A stretch of DNA of 64,000 bases from Thermocrispum agreste DSM 44070 (GTDB taxonomy: Bacteria > Actinomycetota > Actinomycetes > Mycobacteriales > Pseudonocardiaceae), in assembly GCF_000427905.1 (NCBI RefSeq), contig NZ_ATYX01000006.1:248001-312000 (forward strand), in the 5' to 3' direction. Both the position numbers and the translations under genes were made by a program. Numbering within the stretch: the stretch's first letter is position 1; each line of letters begins with the position of its first letter. This document shows positions 1 to 9,736 of this stretch, piece after piece. The notes under the pieces were generated by a model that worked only from the letters and a program-made list of their open reading frames with translations, had not been told where the DNA came from and made no database searches.

Positions 1-264
1 GTGCGCAAAGAAATTACTTACCGATGCTAACAATCGATGCGCCTGCGGAGGCGGCCACGCGAGGTGTGGGATTGGCCACGGGCGCCGCGACCGCCGGCAC
101 GCACGCCACGGGGCCGAGGCTCAGTCATCGGGCATGACGGCGGCCACTTCGCTTGCCGAAAGCAGCGATCGCGGTCGTCACAATGGAAACCGCGATCGCC
201 GAAGCGATCGCGGTGTGGGGGCGCCGTGGCCGCGGCGCCGGGTAGGCCCCGCGGCCACGGCCGA
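1..264. other. intergenic region downstream of iolD
   Basis: Apart from the terminator hairpins at 189-260, I see no gene here on either strand. The open frames lack a ribosome binding site or recognisable protein. The first 40 bases are AT-richer than their surroundings and may belong to a promoter or terminator of a gene outside the window. Confidence 0.5.
189..260 (-). terminator. tandem-hairpin terminator of the iol operon
   Basis: Read on the minus strand after the iolD stop, a 12-bp perfect stem (arms 249-260 and 224-235, 13-nt loop) is followed by an 11-bp perfect stem (arms 204-214 and 189-199) closed by a TTCG tetraloop. TTTCC follows the second arm. A GC-rich stem with a UUCG loop and a short T run is what an actinobacterial intrinsic terminator looks like. 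A further copy of the arm at 165-175 could form a competing stem with 189-199. Confidence 0.7.
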
Positions 265-2154
265 TCACCGGGCGAGATACCGCAGTTGCCGGGATTTGGC
301 GGCCTCGAAGTCGGCCCTGGCCGCCTGGACCGCCGAGCGGGACGACGTCTCGGGGACGCCGACTTCCCACCAGGCACCCGACTCGGTCCACGTCGTGGGA
401 TGGGTCCGCAGCACCACCACCGCGGGCCGCCGCTCGCTGATGGCCAGCTTCCTGGCCTCCGCGTAGGCGTCGGCGAACTCGCCGGGCTCGTCCACCGACA
501 GCACCGAGCAGCCGAGCGACGCCGCGTGTGCGGCGAAATCGGTCTGCGGGGGAGTGTCGTGCGACGTGCGGCAGTCGGAGTACATGTTGTTGAACGCCGC
601 GTTCCCCTGACCGCGCTGCAACCGGTCGATGACGGCGTAACCGCCGTTGTCGCACACCACCGCGACGAACGGATGGCCGGCGAACGCCGCGGAGTACAGC
701 TCGGAGTTCAGCATCAGGTACGAGCCGTCCCCGACCAGCGCGGTCACCAGGCCGCCGCGCTCCAGCCGGTCCATGCGGGCGATGGCGGCACCCCACGCGC
801 CGCACAGCTCGTAGCCCATGCAGGAGAAGCCGTACTCGACGTCCATGGTCGGCTCGGTGGCGTCCGGCACGGTGCGCCAGCCACCGATCAGCTCCCCGGG
901 CAGCCCGCCGGAAGCGGTCAGCACGTAGTCGTCCGGGCCGCTTGCCTCGTTCACCTCGCCGACCACCTGGGCGTAGGTGGCCACGCCGTCGACCGGGTTG
1001 CGCAGCTTGTCGACGTGCGCGTCCCACTTGGCCCGCTCCTCGGCGGCCCGGCCGGTCCAGGCCTCGGGCGCGCGCCAGTCGCCGAGCGCCGCGGTCAGCT
1101 CGGTCAGCGTCTCGGCGGCGTCGCCCACCACGGCCACCGCGCCGTGCTTGACCGCGTCGAACCGCGCCACGTTGATCGACACCATGCGCATCTCGGGCGC
1201 GAACACGGTCCACGACGCCGTGGTGAAGTCCTGCAGCCGGGTACCGACGGCCAGCACCACGTCCGCCTCCGCGGCCAGCGTGTTGGCCGACGACGACCCG
1301 GTGATGCCGATCGGGCCCGCGTGGTTCGGGTGATCGTGCGGCACCAGCGTGCGTCCCGCGGTGGTCTCCGCCAGCGGGATGCCGTGCTTGGTGGCGAACT
1401 CGGCGGCCTGCTTGCCCGCCAGCGAGTAGCGCACGCCGCCGCCGAGGATCATCAGCGGCCGCTCGGCCCGGCGCAGCACCTCGGCCGCCTCGGCCACCTC
1501 GCGGGTGTCCGGCCGCGGCCGCGGGATGCGGTGCACCACCGGCTCGAACAGCGACTCCGGGAAGTCGAACGCCTCGGCCTGCACGTCCTGCGGCAGCGCG
1601 ATCGTCACCGGGCCCGCCGTCTCCGGGTCGGTCAGCGTCCTGGCCACCTGCGGCAGCGTCGCGATGAGCTGCTCCGGCCGGGTGATCCGGTCGAAGTAGC
1701 GGGACACCGCGCGGAACGCGTCGTTGACCGTCACGGTCGGCTCGCCGAAGTGCTCCACCTGCTGCAGCACCGGGTCCGGCGCCCGCCCGACGAACGTGTC
1801 GCCGGGCAGCAGCAGCAGCGGCAGCCGGTTGGCGTGCGCGACACCGGCGGCGGTGACCATGTTCAGCGCGCCGGGGCCGATCGACGACGTGGCCACGGCG
1901 ACCTGCCGCCGCTGCGTCGCCCTGGCGAACCCGGCGGCGGCCAGCGCCATGCCGCCTTCGTGGTGCCCGCGCCACACCGGCAGCTGGTCCTTGTACTCTT
2001 CCAGCGCCGCTCCCAGCCCCAGCACGTTGCCGTGGCCGAAGATCGCGAACACGCCGCCGAACAGCGGCCCAGTCGAGTTGTCCGGCAGCTCGACCTGCTG
2101 GGCCACCAGCCAGCGGACGAGCGCCTGCGAGGTTGTCAGCTTCAGCGTGGTCAT
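265..2154 (-). CDS. iolD: 3D-(3,5/4)-trihydroxycyclohexane-1,2-dione hydrolase IolD
   Basis: This thiamine-diphosphate enzyme of 629 residues opens the ring of trihydroxycyclohexanedione to 5-deoxy-glucuronate, the third step of cytoplasmic myo-inositol breakdown. The N-terminal domain has the catalytic Glu of ThDP enzymes (HHE, residue 66). The C-terminal domain has the ThDP/Mg motif starting GDGSYLMLNSE at residue 475. Length fits IolD. It is the last gene of the operon; its ATG overlaps the iolB stop by four bases (ATGA), so the two are translationally coupled. Tandem hairpins follow its stop. Acetolactate synthases share the fold, but the iolB/iolC neighbours and the overall sequence make IolD the clear choice. 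Confidence 0.93.
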   Translation of the reverse strand: MTTLKLTTSQALVRWLVAQQVELPDNSTGPLFGGVFAIFGHGNVLGLGAALEEYKDQLPVWRGHHEGGMALAAAGFARATQRRQVAVATSSIGPGALNMVTAAGVAHANRLPLLLLPGDTFVGRAPDPVLQQVEHFGEPTVTVNDAFRAVSRYFDRITRPEQLIATLPQVARTLTDPETAGPVTIALPQDVQAEAFDFPESLFEPVVHRIPRPRPDTREVAEAAEVLRRAERPLMILGGGVRYSLAGKQAAEFATKHGIPLAETTAGRTLVPHDHPNHAGPIGITGSSSANTLAAEADVVLAVGTRLQDFTTASWTVFAPEMRMVSINVARFDAVKHGAVAVVGDAAETLTELTAALGDWRAPEAWTGRAAEERAKWDAHVDKLRNPVDGVATYAQVVGEVNEASGPDDYVLTASGGLPGELIGGWRTVPDATEPTMDVEYGFSCMGYELCGAWGAAIARMDRLERGGLVTALVGDGSYLMLNSELYSAAFAGHPFVAVVCDNGGYAVIDRLQRGQGNAAFNNMYSDCRTSHDTPPQTDFAAHAASLGCSVLSVDEPGEFADAYAEARKLAISERRPAVVVLRTHPTTWTESGAWWEVGVPETSSRSAVQAARADFEAAKSRQLRYLAR

Positions 2155-3053
2155 CGCACCAGTCCTCGGGCGTCGGTCATCGGACAGCGTGGATCGGGCT
2201 TCTGGTCACCCCACGAATCGCGGACCCAGGCATGGGCCGGGTCGTCGCAGAAGGCCATCGAACGTTCCTCCGCCGGCCCGGCCAGCACGTTCAGGTAGTA
2301 CATGGTGTAGCCGGGTGCGGCGATGCACGGACCGTGGTAGCCGCGCGGGATCAGGAACACGTCACCGTCCCGCACCGTGACGGACGCGTTGATCGCCCCG
2401 TCGTGGGTGTAGGTGCGGTGCATGCCGAACCCTTCCCTGCTCGGCTTGCGCCCGTCCCGGCCGGCGATGCGGAAGTAGTAGATCTCCTCGTTGACGACTT
2501 CGCACTCGGTCGCCTCGTCGTGCTTGTGCGGCGGGTACGACGACCAGTTGCCGTCCGGGGTGAGTAGTTCGCAGGCGTTCAGCTTGTCGGCGTGGTCCCA
2601 CACCCCGGGCACGCCGAAGTTGTTCACCTGGCGCGTGGCGTTGCCCGCCCCGCGCACTTCCACCGGAACGTCCTCGGCCGGGCCGTAGCGCGGCTCCAGC
2701 CGCCGCTCGCACCGCGCCATGGGCAGCGCGACCTCGGTCGGCTCGCTCTGCTCCGCCGGGGCGCGCAGCGCCACTTCGGCGTCCCGCGGGACGTAGGCGA
2801 AGTCGGTCACCTTGGTGAACACCGACTCCCGGCCCTCCAGCGTGAACGTCTCCCCGTCGACCGACACGGTGCAGCCGCCGGACAGCGGCAGCACGAACGC
2901 CTCGTACCCGCCGGTCCGGACGACCCGCTCCACCCCTGGTTGCAGCCGCAGCACGCGCAGACCCGTGTAGGTCCACCCCGCCGACTCCGGGGTGAGCCGG
3001 ACCGGGTCGTCGCCGTCGGCCAGACTGCCGTGCGGGCGCAACAGATCAGACAT
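2151..3053 (-). CDS. iolB: 5-deoxy-glucuronate isomerase IolB
   Basis: This cupin of about 300 residues converts 5-deoxy-glucuronate to 2-deoxy-5-keto-gluconate in inositol catabolism. The KduI/IolB signature is visible: SYPPHKHDE carries the metal-binding histidines and acid, then EEIYYFRI, and near the C-terminus GYHGPC and YYLNVLAGP. I place the start at the ATG at 3053 (MSDLLRPHGS). Upstream in-frame starts would add an arginine-rich stretch lying inside the preceding gene. It overlaps the 3' end of the Cgl0159-type gene by 8 bases and iolD by 4, consistent with one polycistronic message. Confidence 0.92.
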   Translation of the reverse strand: MSDLLRPHGSLADGDDPVRLTPESAGWTYTGLRVLRLQPGVERVVRTGGYEAFVLPLSGGCTVSVDGETFTLEGRESVFTKVTDFAYVPRDAEVALRAPAEQSEPTEVALPMARCERRLEPRYGPAEDVPVEVRGAGNATRQVNNFGVPGVWDHADKLNACELLTPDGNWSSYPPHKHDEATECEVVNEEIYYFRIAGRDGRKPSREGFGMHRTYTHDGAINASVTVRDGDVFLIPRGYHGPCIAAPGYTMYYLNVLAGPAEERSMAFCDDPAHAWVRDSWGDQKPDPRCPMTDARGLVR

Positions 3054-3975
3054 CTTCGTCAGCCTCCACCGACTGCAACGTCTTCGCGGCAGCAGCCACG
3101 GCGGCCGCGACATCTCCATCGGGCGGGTACAGCAGGGCACGGCCGACCACCAGGCCGCGCACCACCGGGTGGCGCAGCGCCTTGCCCCACGACGCCAGGT
3201 CCTGCGCCGGGTCCTTCGACGGCACCCCGCCGAGCACCAGCACCGGCAGGGTGGTCGCGTCCAGCGGCTCCGGCGAGGCGGGAGCGGGCAGTTTCAGCCA
3301 CGTGTAGGCCGAGGTGGTGCCCAGCGCCGACGCCACGGTGATGGCCCGCGCCAGCGATGCCGGGTCCTTCAGCAGCTCCAGCCTGCCGGGGCCGGATGCG
3401 CCGTCGGCAGGCGGAACACGCCGGTAGGGGAGCGGTTCCACCATCGCCATCAGGCCGTTGGCGGCCAGCGCGGTGACGGCCTTCGCGGAGGCCTCCAGCG
3501 TGGGGATCGTCCCCGGGTCGTCGTCCACCAGCCGCAGCAGCAGCTTGCCGCCGTCCAGCCGGAGCCGGGCGATCGACTCGGCGTCGTAGCCGGTGAACCG
3601 GTCGTCGATCTCCCAGGTGGCGCCCGCCAGGCCGCCCCGGTTCATCGAGCCGATGACGACCTTGTCGTGCAGCGCGTCCAGCAACAGCAGTTCTTCCACC
3701 ACGTCCGGCGAGGCCAGCACGCCGTCCACGTCGGGGTTCTCCAGAGCGGTCAGCAGCCGCTCCAGCAGCGAACGGCGGTTGGCCATCGCGGTGGGGTCAC
3801 CGCCGACCGCCAGCGCGCCACGCGCCGGATGGTCGGCGGCGACCAGGAACAACGTGTGCTGCCCGGGCCGCAGCAACGGCCGACGCCGCCTGGTGGCGTA
3901 GGCGTGGGCGATCGCCGCGGGGTCGGTCGCCCGCACCCGCAGCAGCTCGGCCCACTGAGCATCGGTCAGTCGCAC
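3046..3975 (-). CDS. Cgl0159-type (beta/alpha)8 protein, putative aldolase of inositol catabolism
   Basis: The 309-residue protein resembles the Cgl0159 family, TIM-barrel proteins that sit directly after iolC in corynebacterial and other actinobacterial inositol clusters. It has the same position here, overlapping the iolC 3' end by 10 bases. Visible barrel landmarks include LFLVAADHPARG near the N-terminus, DKVVIGSMNRGG, a lysine in TWLKLP that could be a Schiff-base residue, and PVLVLGGVPSKDP. No separate iolJ is present, so cleavage of 6-phospho-5-dehydro-2-deoxygluconate is a reasonable inferred role, not shown by sequence. The start is a GTG at 3975; an upstream start would lie far inside iolC. 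Confidence 0.78.
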   Translation of the reverse strand: MRLTDAQWAELLRVRATDPAAIAHAYATRRRRPLLRPGQHTLFLVAADHPARGALAVGGDPTAMANRRSLLERLLTALENPDVDGVLASPDVVEELLLLDALHDKVVIGSMNRGGLAGATWEIDDRFTGYDAESIARLRLDGGKLLLRLVDDDPGTIPTLEASAKAVTALAANGLMAMVEPLPYRRVPPADGASGPGRLELLKDPASLARAITVASALGTTSAYTWLKLPAPASPEPLDATTLPVLVLGGVPSKDPAQDLASWGKALRHPVVRGLVVGRALLYPPDGDVAAAVAAAAKTLQSVEADEDV

Positions 3976-4901
3976 AACAACTCCTCGATCTCGGCGATGG
4001 TCGGCATCGCGTCGGCGCACGCGAGCCTGGCGGCCACCAGCGCACCCGCCGCGTTGGCGTACCGGCCGATCCGCTCCGGCTCCCACCCGGACAGCAGGCC
4101 GTGCACCAGCGCGCCGCCGAACGCGTCACCGGCGCCGAGGCCGCACACCACCTCGACCCGCTGCGGCGGCACCGTCCACGAGCCGTCCTGGGTGTACAGC
4201 CGGACGCCGTCGCCGCCGAGCTTGATGATCGCCAGCTCCACGCCCTGGTCGAACATCCGCTTGGCCGCCTCGTCCGGATCCGCCGTCCCGGTGGCCACCT
4301 CGACCTCGGTCCGGTTGCCCACCGCCACGGTGACGTGCTGCAGCATCCAGCCGATCTCCCGGCGGGCGGTGTCGACGTCCGGCCAGAACATCGGCCGGTA
4401 GTCGAGGTCGAGCACGGTGTGCTGCCGCCGCCGGCGCCGTTGCAGCAGCTCGCGCTGCGTGCTCCTGGCCGGCTCGGCGCTCACCCCGGTGCCGGTCACC
4501 CACAGCAACGGGACCTGCTCGACCACCTCCCACGGCACGTCGTCGGTGGTCAGCGTCAGGTCCGGGGCGGTAGGCAGCCGGTAGAACAGCAGCGGGGGAT
4601 CCTCCGGCGGGTCGAGCGCGCAGAACACCACCGGGGTCTGCAGGTCGGGCGCGGTGCCCACGTAGTCCGGCGACACCCCGAAGGACCGCAGCGCCTTGCG
4701 GACGTAGTCGCCGAACGGGTCCGGGCCGACCTTGGTGAGGACGGCGGCGCTGCGGCCCAGCCGGGCCGCAGCGACCGCCACGTTCGTCGCCGTACCTCCC
4801 AGGGACTTGGCGAACGTCTGCACGTCCGCCAAGCCCACCCGGCTCTGCTCCGGGTAGAGGTCGACGCCGACCCTGCCAACTGTCAGCACTTCGACGGTCA
4901 C
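3966..4901 (-). CDS. iolC: 5-dehydro-2-deoxygluconokinase IolC
   Basis: A PfkB-family sugar kinase of 311 residues that phosphorylates 2-deoxy-5-keto-gluconate before aldol cleavage. The N-terminal PfkB motif is visible ([16 protein letters not shown]), and the C-terminal motif [13 protein letters not shown] at residues 256-268 holds the catalytic base Asp259. Length and context between the ABC ATPase and the Cgl0159-type gene fit IolC of actinobacterial inositol clusters. The start is GTG at 4901 within a GTGA overlap with the upstream ATPase stop. Ribokinase or fructokinase activity cannot be excluded by motif alone, but the cluster makes IolC most likely. Confidence 0.9.
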   Translation of the reverse strand: MTVEVLTVGRVGVDLYPEQSRVGLADVQTFAKSLGGTATNVAVAAARLGRSAAVLTKVGPDPFGDYVRKALRSFGVSPDYVGTAPDLQTPVVFCALDPPEDPPLLFYRLPTAPDLTLTTDDVPWEVVEQVPLLWVTGTGVSAEPARSTQRELLQRRRRRQHTVLDLDYRPMFWPDVDTARREIGWMLQHVTVAVGNRTEVEVATGTADPDEAAKRMFDQGVELAIIKLGGDGVRLYTQDGSWTVPPQRVEVVCGLGAGDAFGGALVHGLLSGWEPERIGRYANAAGALVAARLACADAMPTIAEIEELLCD

Positions 4902-5674
4902 GAGGCTTTGACTCCGCGTAGTTCGTGTTCCAGTGCCTCCAGCTCGGCACCACCGGCCATCTGCTGGGTCAGCTCGGCCAGGGTGATCTCCGACTTGGTG
5001 TAGTTGCCGAGCGGCGCGCCGCGCTTGAGCAACAGGAACCGGTCGCCGACCGGGTACGCATGGTGCGGATTGTGGGTGATCAGCACCACGCCCAGCCCGC
5101 GGTCACGGGCCTGGGCGACGAACCTCAGCACGACACCGGTCTGCTTGACGCCCAGCGCCGCGGTCGGCTCGTCGAGAATGAGCACCTTGGCGCCGAAGTG
5201 CACCGCGCGGGCGATCGCCACGCACTGCCGCTCACCACCGGAGAGCGTGCCCACCGGCTGCTCCACGTCGCGCAGGTCGATGCCCATCTCGGCGAGCGCG
5301 CGCTTGGTGGTCTGCTGGGCCTTGCGCCGGTCGAGCACGAAGCCGTACTTCCTGGGCTCGGCACCCAGGAAGAAGTTGCGCCACACGCTCATCAGGGGCA
5401 CCACCGCCAGGTCCTGGTACACGGTGGCGATTCCCATGTCCAGCGCTTCCCGCGGCGAGTTGAACTTCACCGGCTTGCCCTCGAAGAGGAACTCGCCCCG
5501 GTCGTGCTGGTGCACGCCGGCGAAGATCTTGATCAGCGTGGACTTGCCGGCGCCGTTGTCACCCAGCACGCAGGTGACCTCACCCGCCCTGACCTCGGTG
5601 GAGACGTCCCGCAGCGCGATGACGTTGCCGTAGGTCTTGCCGACGTTGCGAACCTCGATCAATGGGGTGCTCAT
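4898..5674 (-). CDS. sugar (inositol) ABC transporter ATP-binding protein, single NBD
   Basis: A 258-residue ATPase with Walker [10 protein letters not shown] (38-46), signature LSGGERQ (144-150) and Walker B LILDEP (165-170), followed by THN as the switch histidine. It would energise uptake together with the adjacent permease and binding protein. Most importers of this class (RbsA, XylG, MglA) use a double-NBD protein of about 500 residues. This one has a single NBD, like the FrcA type, so it probably works as a homodimer. The ATG at 5674 overlaps the permease stop by four bases and its own stop overlaps the iolC start. Inositol as substrate is inferred from the cluster. Confidence 0.88.
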   Translation of the reverse strand: MSTPLIEVRNVGKTYGNVIALRDVSTEVRAGEVTCVLGDNGAGKSTLIKIFAGVHQHDRGEFLFEGKPVKFNSPREALDMGIATVYQDLAVVPLMSVWRNFFLGAEPRKYGFVLDRRKAQQTTKRALAEMGIDLRDVEQPVGTLSGGERQCVAIARAVHFGAKVLILDEPTAALGVKQTGVVLRFVAQARDRGLGVVLITHNPHHAYPVGDRFLLLKRGAPLGNYTKSEITLAELTQQMAGGAELEALEHELRGVKAS

Positions 5675-6759
5675 CGTCTGACCCTTTCCGCGCGCCGCCG
5701 CAACGAGTTGTTCACCAGCACCGCGGCCAGCAGCAGCACACCCAGGAAGAGCATGAACCAGTCGCTGTCCCACTGGGCGTAGATGATTCCCTGCCGGGCC
5801 ATGCCGAAGATCAGCGCGCCGATCGCGGCACCGACCGCGGAACCGAAACCACCGGTCAGCAGGCAGCCGCCGACCACCGCGGCGATGATGAACTGCAGCT
5901 CCAACCCGATGCCCTGGTTGGCCTGGACGCTGGCGAACCGCAGGATGTTGATCGATCCGACCAGCCACCCGGCGAACGCCGTGGTCATGAACAACAGGAT
6001 CTTGGTGCGGACCAGCGGCACACCGACGGCGCGTGCGCTGGTGGGCGCACCGCCGACCGCGAAGATCCAGTTGCCGAACCGGGTACGGACCAGCACGAAG
6101 GCGGCAAGCGCGGTGAGCAGGATCCACCACACCACCGAGATCCGGAACGGCTGCCCGAAGATGTCGATGGTGGAGGCGAAGAACAGGCCCGCCGACTCGT
6201 AGCCTTCGGTGGCACGCATGCCGGACACCTGCACGGTGCCGGTGGCCAGCCTGGTGACACCCAGGTTCAGGCCCTGCAGCGCCAGGAACGTACCCAGCGT
6301 CACGATGAAGCTGGGCAGCCCGGTGCGCATGACCAGCCAGCCGTTGAACGCTCCCACGCCCAAGGCGAAGATCAGCGACACCAGCAGGGCCAGCCACACG
6401 TTGAGACCGGCCTGAGTGGCCAGCAGCGCCGTGACCAGCGCGGTGGAGGCGGTCATCACCCCCGCCGACAGGTCGAACTCGCCGCCGATCATCAGCAGGG
6501 CGACGGCGATGGCCATGATGCCCAGTGTCGAGGCGTCGTCGAGCCACGTCGCCACGCCGCCGAGGGTGAGGAACTGCTCGGTGATCACCGAGAAGAACAC
6601 GAACACCACCAGCGCGCCGAGCGCCGCCCCGATCTCGGGGCGCACGATCAGCCGCTGGGCCAGCCCGACCTGGGCCAGCCGTTCGTCTTGCGTCGACGAT
6701 CGGACGGTGCCTTTGTCGGCTTCCTGGCCCGACCCCGACGTCGAGGTTGTTACGGACAT
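5671..6759 (-). CDS. sugar (inositol) ABC transporter permease
   Basis: A 362-residue polytopic membrane protein of the ribose/xylose permease family (BPD_transp_2). After a hydrophilic N-terminal segment of about 40 residues come roughly eight to ten hydrophobic helices. The family hallmark GGEFDLSAG follows the second helix and the coupling region contains [12 protein letters not shown]. It forms the membrane channel for the sugar bound by the downstream-encoded partner lipoprotein. Its start lies 8 bases after the binding-protein stop and its stop overlaps the ATPase start (ATGA). Substrate assignment to inositol rests on context. Confidence 0.9.
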   Translation of the reverse strand: MSVTTSTSGSGQEADKGTVRSSTQDERLAQVGLAQRLIVRPEIGAALGALVVFVFFSVITEQFLTLGGVATWLDDASTLGIMAIAVALLMIGGEFDLSAGVMTASTALVTALLATQAGLNVWLALLVSLIFALGVGAFNGWLVMRTGLPSFIVTLGTFLALQGLNLGVTRLATGTVQVSGMRATEGYESAGLFFASTIDIFGQPFRISVVWWILLTALAAFVLVRTRFGNWIFAVGGAPTSARAVGVPLVRTKILLFMTTAFAGWLVGSINILRFASVQANQGIGLELQFIIAAVVGGCLLTGGFGSAVGAAIGALIFGMARQGIIYAQWDSDWFMLFLGVLLLAAVLVNNSLRRRAERVRR

Positions 6760-6767
6760 GCTCCTCC

Positions 6768-7772
6768 CTACCGCGTGCCGCGCTCGGCGTACTTGGCGAC
6801 GTCGTCGATGTTCGACTCGTCGACGAAGCCGGGGCCGGTGAGCACCGGCTGCCCGCCACCGAGCGTGTTGGCGTTCTCCACGTAAAGCTTGAGCATCACG
6901 ATCGGCAGGTAACCCTGCTGATACTGCTGCTGGTCCACGGCGAACTCGATCTCACCGGACTTGATCTTCTCCACCACGTCGGCGTTCAGGTCGAACGTGG
7001 CGATCGTGGGGGAGGAGCTGGCGCCCTTGGCCGCCGCGGTGGCGTTCACCGCCACCTGCGGGTTGAGCGTCAGCACCGCGTCGACCGACTTGTCGGCCTG
7101 CAGCGCGCCGCGGATACGCGACTCGATGTCGGTGGGGTTGTTGATGTCCACCTGCAGGTTCTTGACCTCACCGCCGAACCCGCGCTTGGCGCCGTCGCAC
7201 CGCTGGTTCAAGCCGATGTTGCCCGCTTCGTGGATCACGCACAGCAGCTTCTTCTTGCCGTCTTCCTTCAGCCGCTTGCCGGCTTCCTCGCCTGCGATGT
7301 CCTCCTCTTGTCCGACGTGGGCGATGGCGCCGAACTCCCTGCTCTTGGCCGAGCCGGAGTTGATGGTGATGACCGGGATGCCTGCCTTGACCGCGTTCTC
7401 GATCGCACCCTTGAGCGCGTCCGGGTTGGCCATCGACACCACGATGCCGTCGACCTTCTGCGTCACGGCGTTGTCGATCAACCTGGCTTGGGCACCCGCG
7501 TCGCCGTCCGAGGTGTACTCGACCCCGACGCCGAGGTCCTCACCGGCTTGCTCTGCGCCGTTCTTGACCACGTTCCAGAACGCGTCACCCGGGGTGCCGT
7601 GGGTGATGACCGCGAAGTTCAGGTCACCGTCGCCGCCACCACCGCCGCCGGTGTCGTTGGTGCCGCCGCTGGACCCGCTCGGTGGCGTGCACGCCACCAG
7701 CAGCGCTGCACTCGCTGCGACAGCAAGTCCGGAGAACAGCCGCCGACGGCGGGATGAGTGCTTCGACCTCAT
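6768..7772 (-). CDS. sugar (inositol)-binding lipoprotein of ABC transporter
   Basis: A 334-residue periplasmic-binding-protein type I (RbsB-like) solute receptor. The N-terminus is a lipoprotein signal: arginine-rich n-region, hydrophobic core and lipobox LVAC with the lipidated Cys at residue 28, then a Gly/Ser/Thr-rich linker. The mature part follows the family pattern ([25 protein letters not shown]). I start at the ATG at 7772 because GGAGG lies six bases upstream. A TTG two codons earlier would touch that Shine-Dalgarno sequence. The protein would be anchored outside the membrane and deliver ligand to the adjacent permease. Confidence 0.9.
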   Translation of the reverse strand: MRSKHSSRRRRLFSGLAVAASAALLVACTPPSGSSGGTNDTGGGGGGDGDLNFAVITHGTPGDAFWNVVKNGAEQAGEDLGVGVEYTSDGDAGAQARLIDNAVTQKVDGIVVSMANPDALKGAIENAVKAGIPVITINSGSAKSREFGAIAHVGQEEDIAGEEAGKRLKEDGKKKLLCVIHEAGNIGLNQRCDGAKRGFGGEVKNLQVDINNPTDIESRIRGALQADKSVDAVLTLNPQVAVNATAAAKGASSSPTIATFDLNADVVEKIKSGEIEFAVDQQQYQQGYLPIVMLKLYVENANTLGGGQPVLTGPGFVDESNIDDVAKYAERGTR

Positions 7773-7793
7773 TGTCAACCTCCACGGTGTAAG

Positions 7794-8696
7794 TCATCGG
7801 TGGGACGTACCGATGATCGACTTGAGGTAGCGCATGGACCGTTCCGTGTCCACCTTCGGGCGGTCGACGTCGCCCGTTTCGTCCTCGGGCAATGCGGTGT
7901 CCTGCTCCAGGACGTACCAGCCCCGGTAGTCCGCCGAGCACAGCACGCGGATCATCTCCGCGATGTCGACGTCACCGTCGCCCAAGGGCGCGTACAAGCC
8001 TTGCGAAATCGCCGCGGTGTAGGTCAGTTCGCCTGCCCGCACCCGCTCGGCCACGGCGGCGCGCACGTCCTTCAGGTGCACGTGACCGACGCGGTCGGCG
8101 TGCTGCTGCACCAGCCGGACCGGGTCGGTGCCGCCGATCATCAGGTGACCGGAGTCCACGCACAGTGGCAGCGACGAGTCGCGCAGGAACCGTTCCACCT
8201 CGGGTTCGGTCTCCACGTAGGTGCCCACGTGCGGGTGCAGCACCGTGCGCAGGCCGTAGCCCGCGGCCACCTCGGCGACGGCGTCCGCGGACCGGATCAA
8301 CGTGTTCCACTGCTCGTCGGTCAGTTCGGGTCGCTCGTCGTAGCCGGTCAGCCCGGTGGCGGCGGCCAGCACGAGCACTTCCGCGCCACCGGCGGACAGT
8401 TGCTTGGCGGAGCGCTCGGCCGCCGCAACCGCCTCGTCGACCGACACGTGCAGCGGGGTCGCCAGGAAGCCGCCGACCAGGGACAGGCCGAACTGGCGCA
8501 GCAGCGCCGACGGGTCGTCCGGCAGGTACCCCGGCGGGCCGAGTTCGGTCGCCGACAGGCCAAGTTCGGCCATCTCGCCGAGCACCTTCGGCGGCTCGAG
8601 CACCCGGCCCCAGCCGGGCACCTCGCACACGCCCCAGGAGATGGGCGCCGCGGCCAGGCGGATCGACGCAGCCGGATCCGCGAACGTCTGGGTCAT
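7794..8696 (-). CDS. TIM-barrel sugar isomerase/epimerase, probable inosose dehydratase (IolE-like)
   Basis: A 300-residue xylose-isomerase-like TIM barrel. N-terminal IRLAAAPISWGVCEVPGW resembles the APIGW start of IolE and relatives. Candidate metal ligands lie in VLHPHVGTYVE, LCVDSGHL, VGHVHLKDV and YVLEQD. IolE dehydrates scyllo-inosose to the trihydroxycyclohexanedione that IolD uses, and no other IolE candidate exists in the operon. IolI-type inosose isomerases share the fold, so the exact reaction is less certain than the family. The ATG at 8696 sits in a TGATG overlap with the upstream dehydrogenase stop. An earlier in-frame start would run into that gene. Confidence 0.72.
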   Translation of the reverse strand: MTQTFADPAASIRLAAAPISWGVCEVPGWGRVLEPPKVLGEMAELGLSATELGPPGYLPDDPSALLRQFGLSLVGGFLATPLHVSVDEAVAAAERSAKQLSAGGAEVLVLAAATGLTGYDERPELTDEQWNTLIRSADAVAEVAAGYGLRTVLHPHVGTYVETEPEVERFLRDSSLPLCVDSGHLMIGGTDPVRLVQQHADRVGHVHLKDVRAAVAERVRAGELTYTAAISQGLYAPLGDGDVDIAEMIRVLCSADYRGWYVLEQDTALPEDETGDVDRPKVDTERSMRYLKSIIGTSHR

Positions 8697-9697
8697 CACT
8701 GCGCCTCCAGTCGGACCGGCCTGCCGTTGCGCATCGACTCCTCGCACGCTTCGGCCAGCCGCAAGCTGTTCAAGCTCTCGCGTGCAGGCGACGGATTCTC
8801 CGCCCGGCCGGCGATGACGTCCGCGAACACGCGCAGCTCGTTCAGGTAGGCGTTCTTGTACCGCTGCATGAACGAGTCCCAGGGCTGCTTCGGTTCGATC
8901 GGGTCCGGCTCGACCCGCACCAGCGGGGCGTGCTCGTCCCAGCCGACCGCCAGCGTCTGCTTGCTGGCGTAGACCTCCAGCCGGCAGTCGTAGCCGACCG
9001 GCTGGTGGCGGCCCGCGGTCAGCTGCGCGTGCGCCCCGGAGGCGAAGCGCAACGTGACCACGGCGTTGTCCACGTCACCGGCGTCGGCGAATGCCTGGTC
9101 GACCAGCACCGACCCGGACGCCCACACCTCCACGACCGGCTCGCCGATCAGCCACGGAACCATGTCCAGGTCGTGGATCAGGCAGTCCTTGAACAGCCCG
9201 CCCGAGGTCGGGATGTACTCCTTCGGCGGCGGGACGTGGTCGATGATCGCGGCCCGGACCAGGTAGACCGAGCCCGCTTCGCCGGACCGCAGCCTGCGGC
9301 GAACCGCGACCGTGGCCGGGTCGAAGCGGCGCTGGAACCCCACCACGACCTCCACGCCGGACGCGTCGATCTCCTTGACCAGGTCCGTCATGGTGGGCAT
9401 GTCCGGCCCCAGCGGTTTCTCGCACAGCACCGGCGTCTTGGCCTGCACCGCACGTCGCACCAGATCGGCATGGGTGTCCGTGGGCGTCGCGATCACCACG
9501 CCGTCCGCGGCCAGCAGCTCGTCGAACGACGCCACCGCGGTGACGTGCTCCGGCAACGAATCGGCAACCGCCTCGGCGCGTTCTGGCACGGGGTCGAACA
9601 GCAGGATCTTGTCCGGCGCTTCTCGCCCGTCCAGCTCGGCGAGATGCGTGGCGTGCATCTCGCCGATGCGGCCGACTCCGGCGACTCCAATGTCCAT
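8696..9697 (-). CDS. iolG: inositol 2-dehydrogenase-like Gfo/Idh/MocA oxidoreductase (IolG-like)
   Basis: A 333-residue NAD-dependent oxidoreductase that would oxidise myo-inositol to scyllo-inosose, the entry step. The N-terminal Rossmann motif GVGRIG is at residues 7-12, followed by LCEKPLG with Lys94. GGLFKDCLIHDLD supplies Asp171 and His175. This Lys/Asp/His triad matches the spacing of the Bacillus IolG catalytic residues. It is the first gene of the operon, with a GAGGA ribosome site upstream of the ATG at 9697, the regulator on the other side and the operator between. The Gfo/Idh/MocA family has many substrates; a related inositol stereoisomer is possible. Confidence 0.82.
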   Translation of the reverse strand: MDIGVAGVGRIGEMHATHLAELDGREAPDKILLFDPVPERAEAVADSLPEHVTAVASFDELLAADGVVIATPTDTHADLVRRAVQAKTPVLCEKPLGPDMPTMTDLVKEIDASGVEVVVGFQRRFDPATVAVRRRLRSGEAGSVYLVRAAIIDHVPPPKEYIPTSGGLFKDCLIHDLDMVPWLIGEPVVEVWASGSVLVDQAFADAGDVDNAVVTLRFASGAHAQLTAGRHQPVGYDCRLEVYASKQTLAVGWDEHAPLVRVEPDPIEPKQPWDSFMQRYKNAYLNELRVFADVIAGRAENPSPARESLNSLRLAEACEESMRNGRPVRLEAQ

Positions 9698-9736
9698 GTG
9701 TCCTCGCAAAACCTTTCGGGTGACTTCCGGAGTCCG

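Noticed and set aside
165-214. GCGATCGC octamers as a genome-wide palindromic repeat
   Set aside because: The three copies are the arms of the terminator-like hairpins and none was noticed as a dispersed repeat elsewhere in the window.
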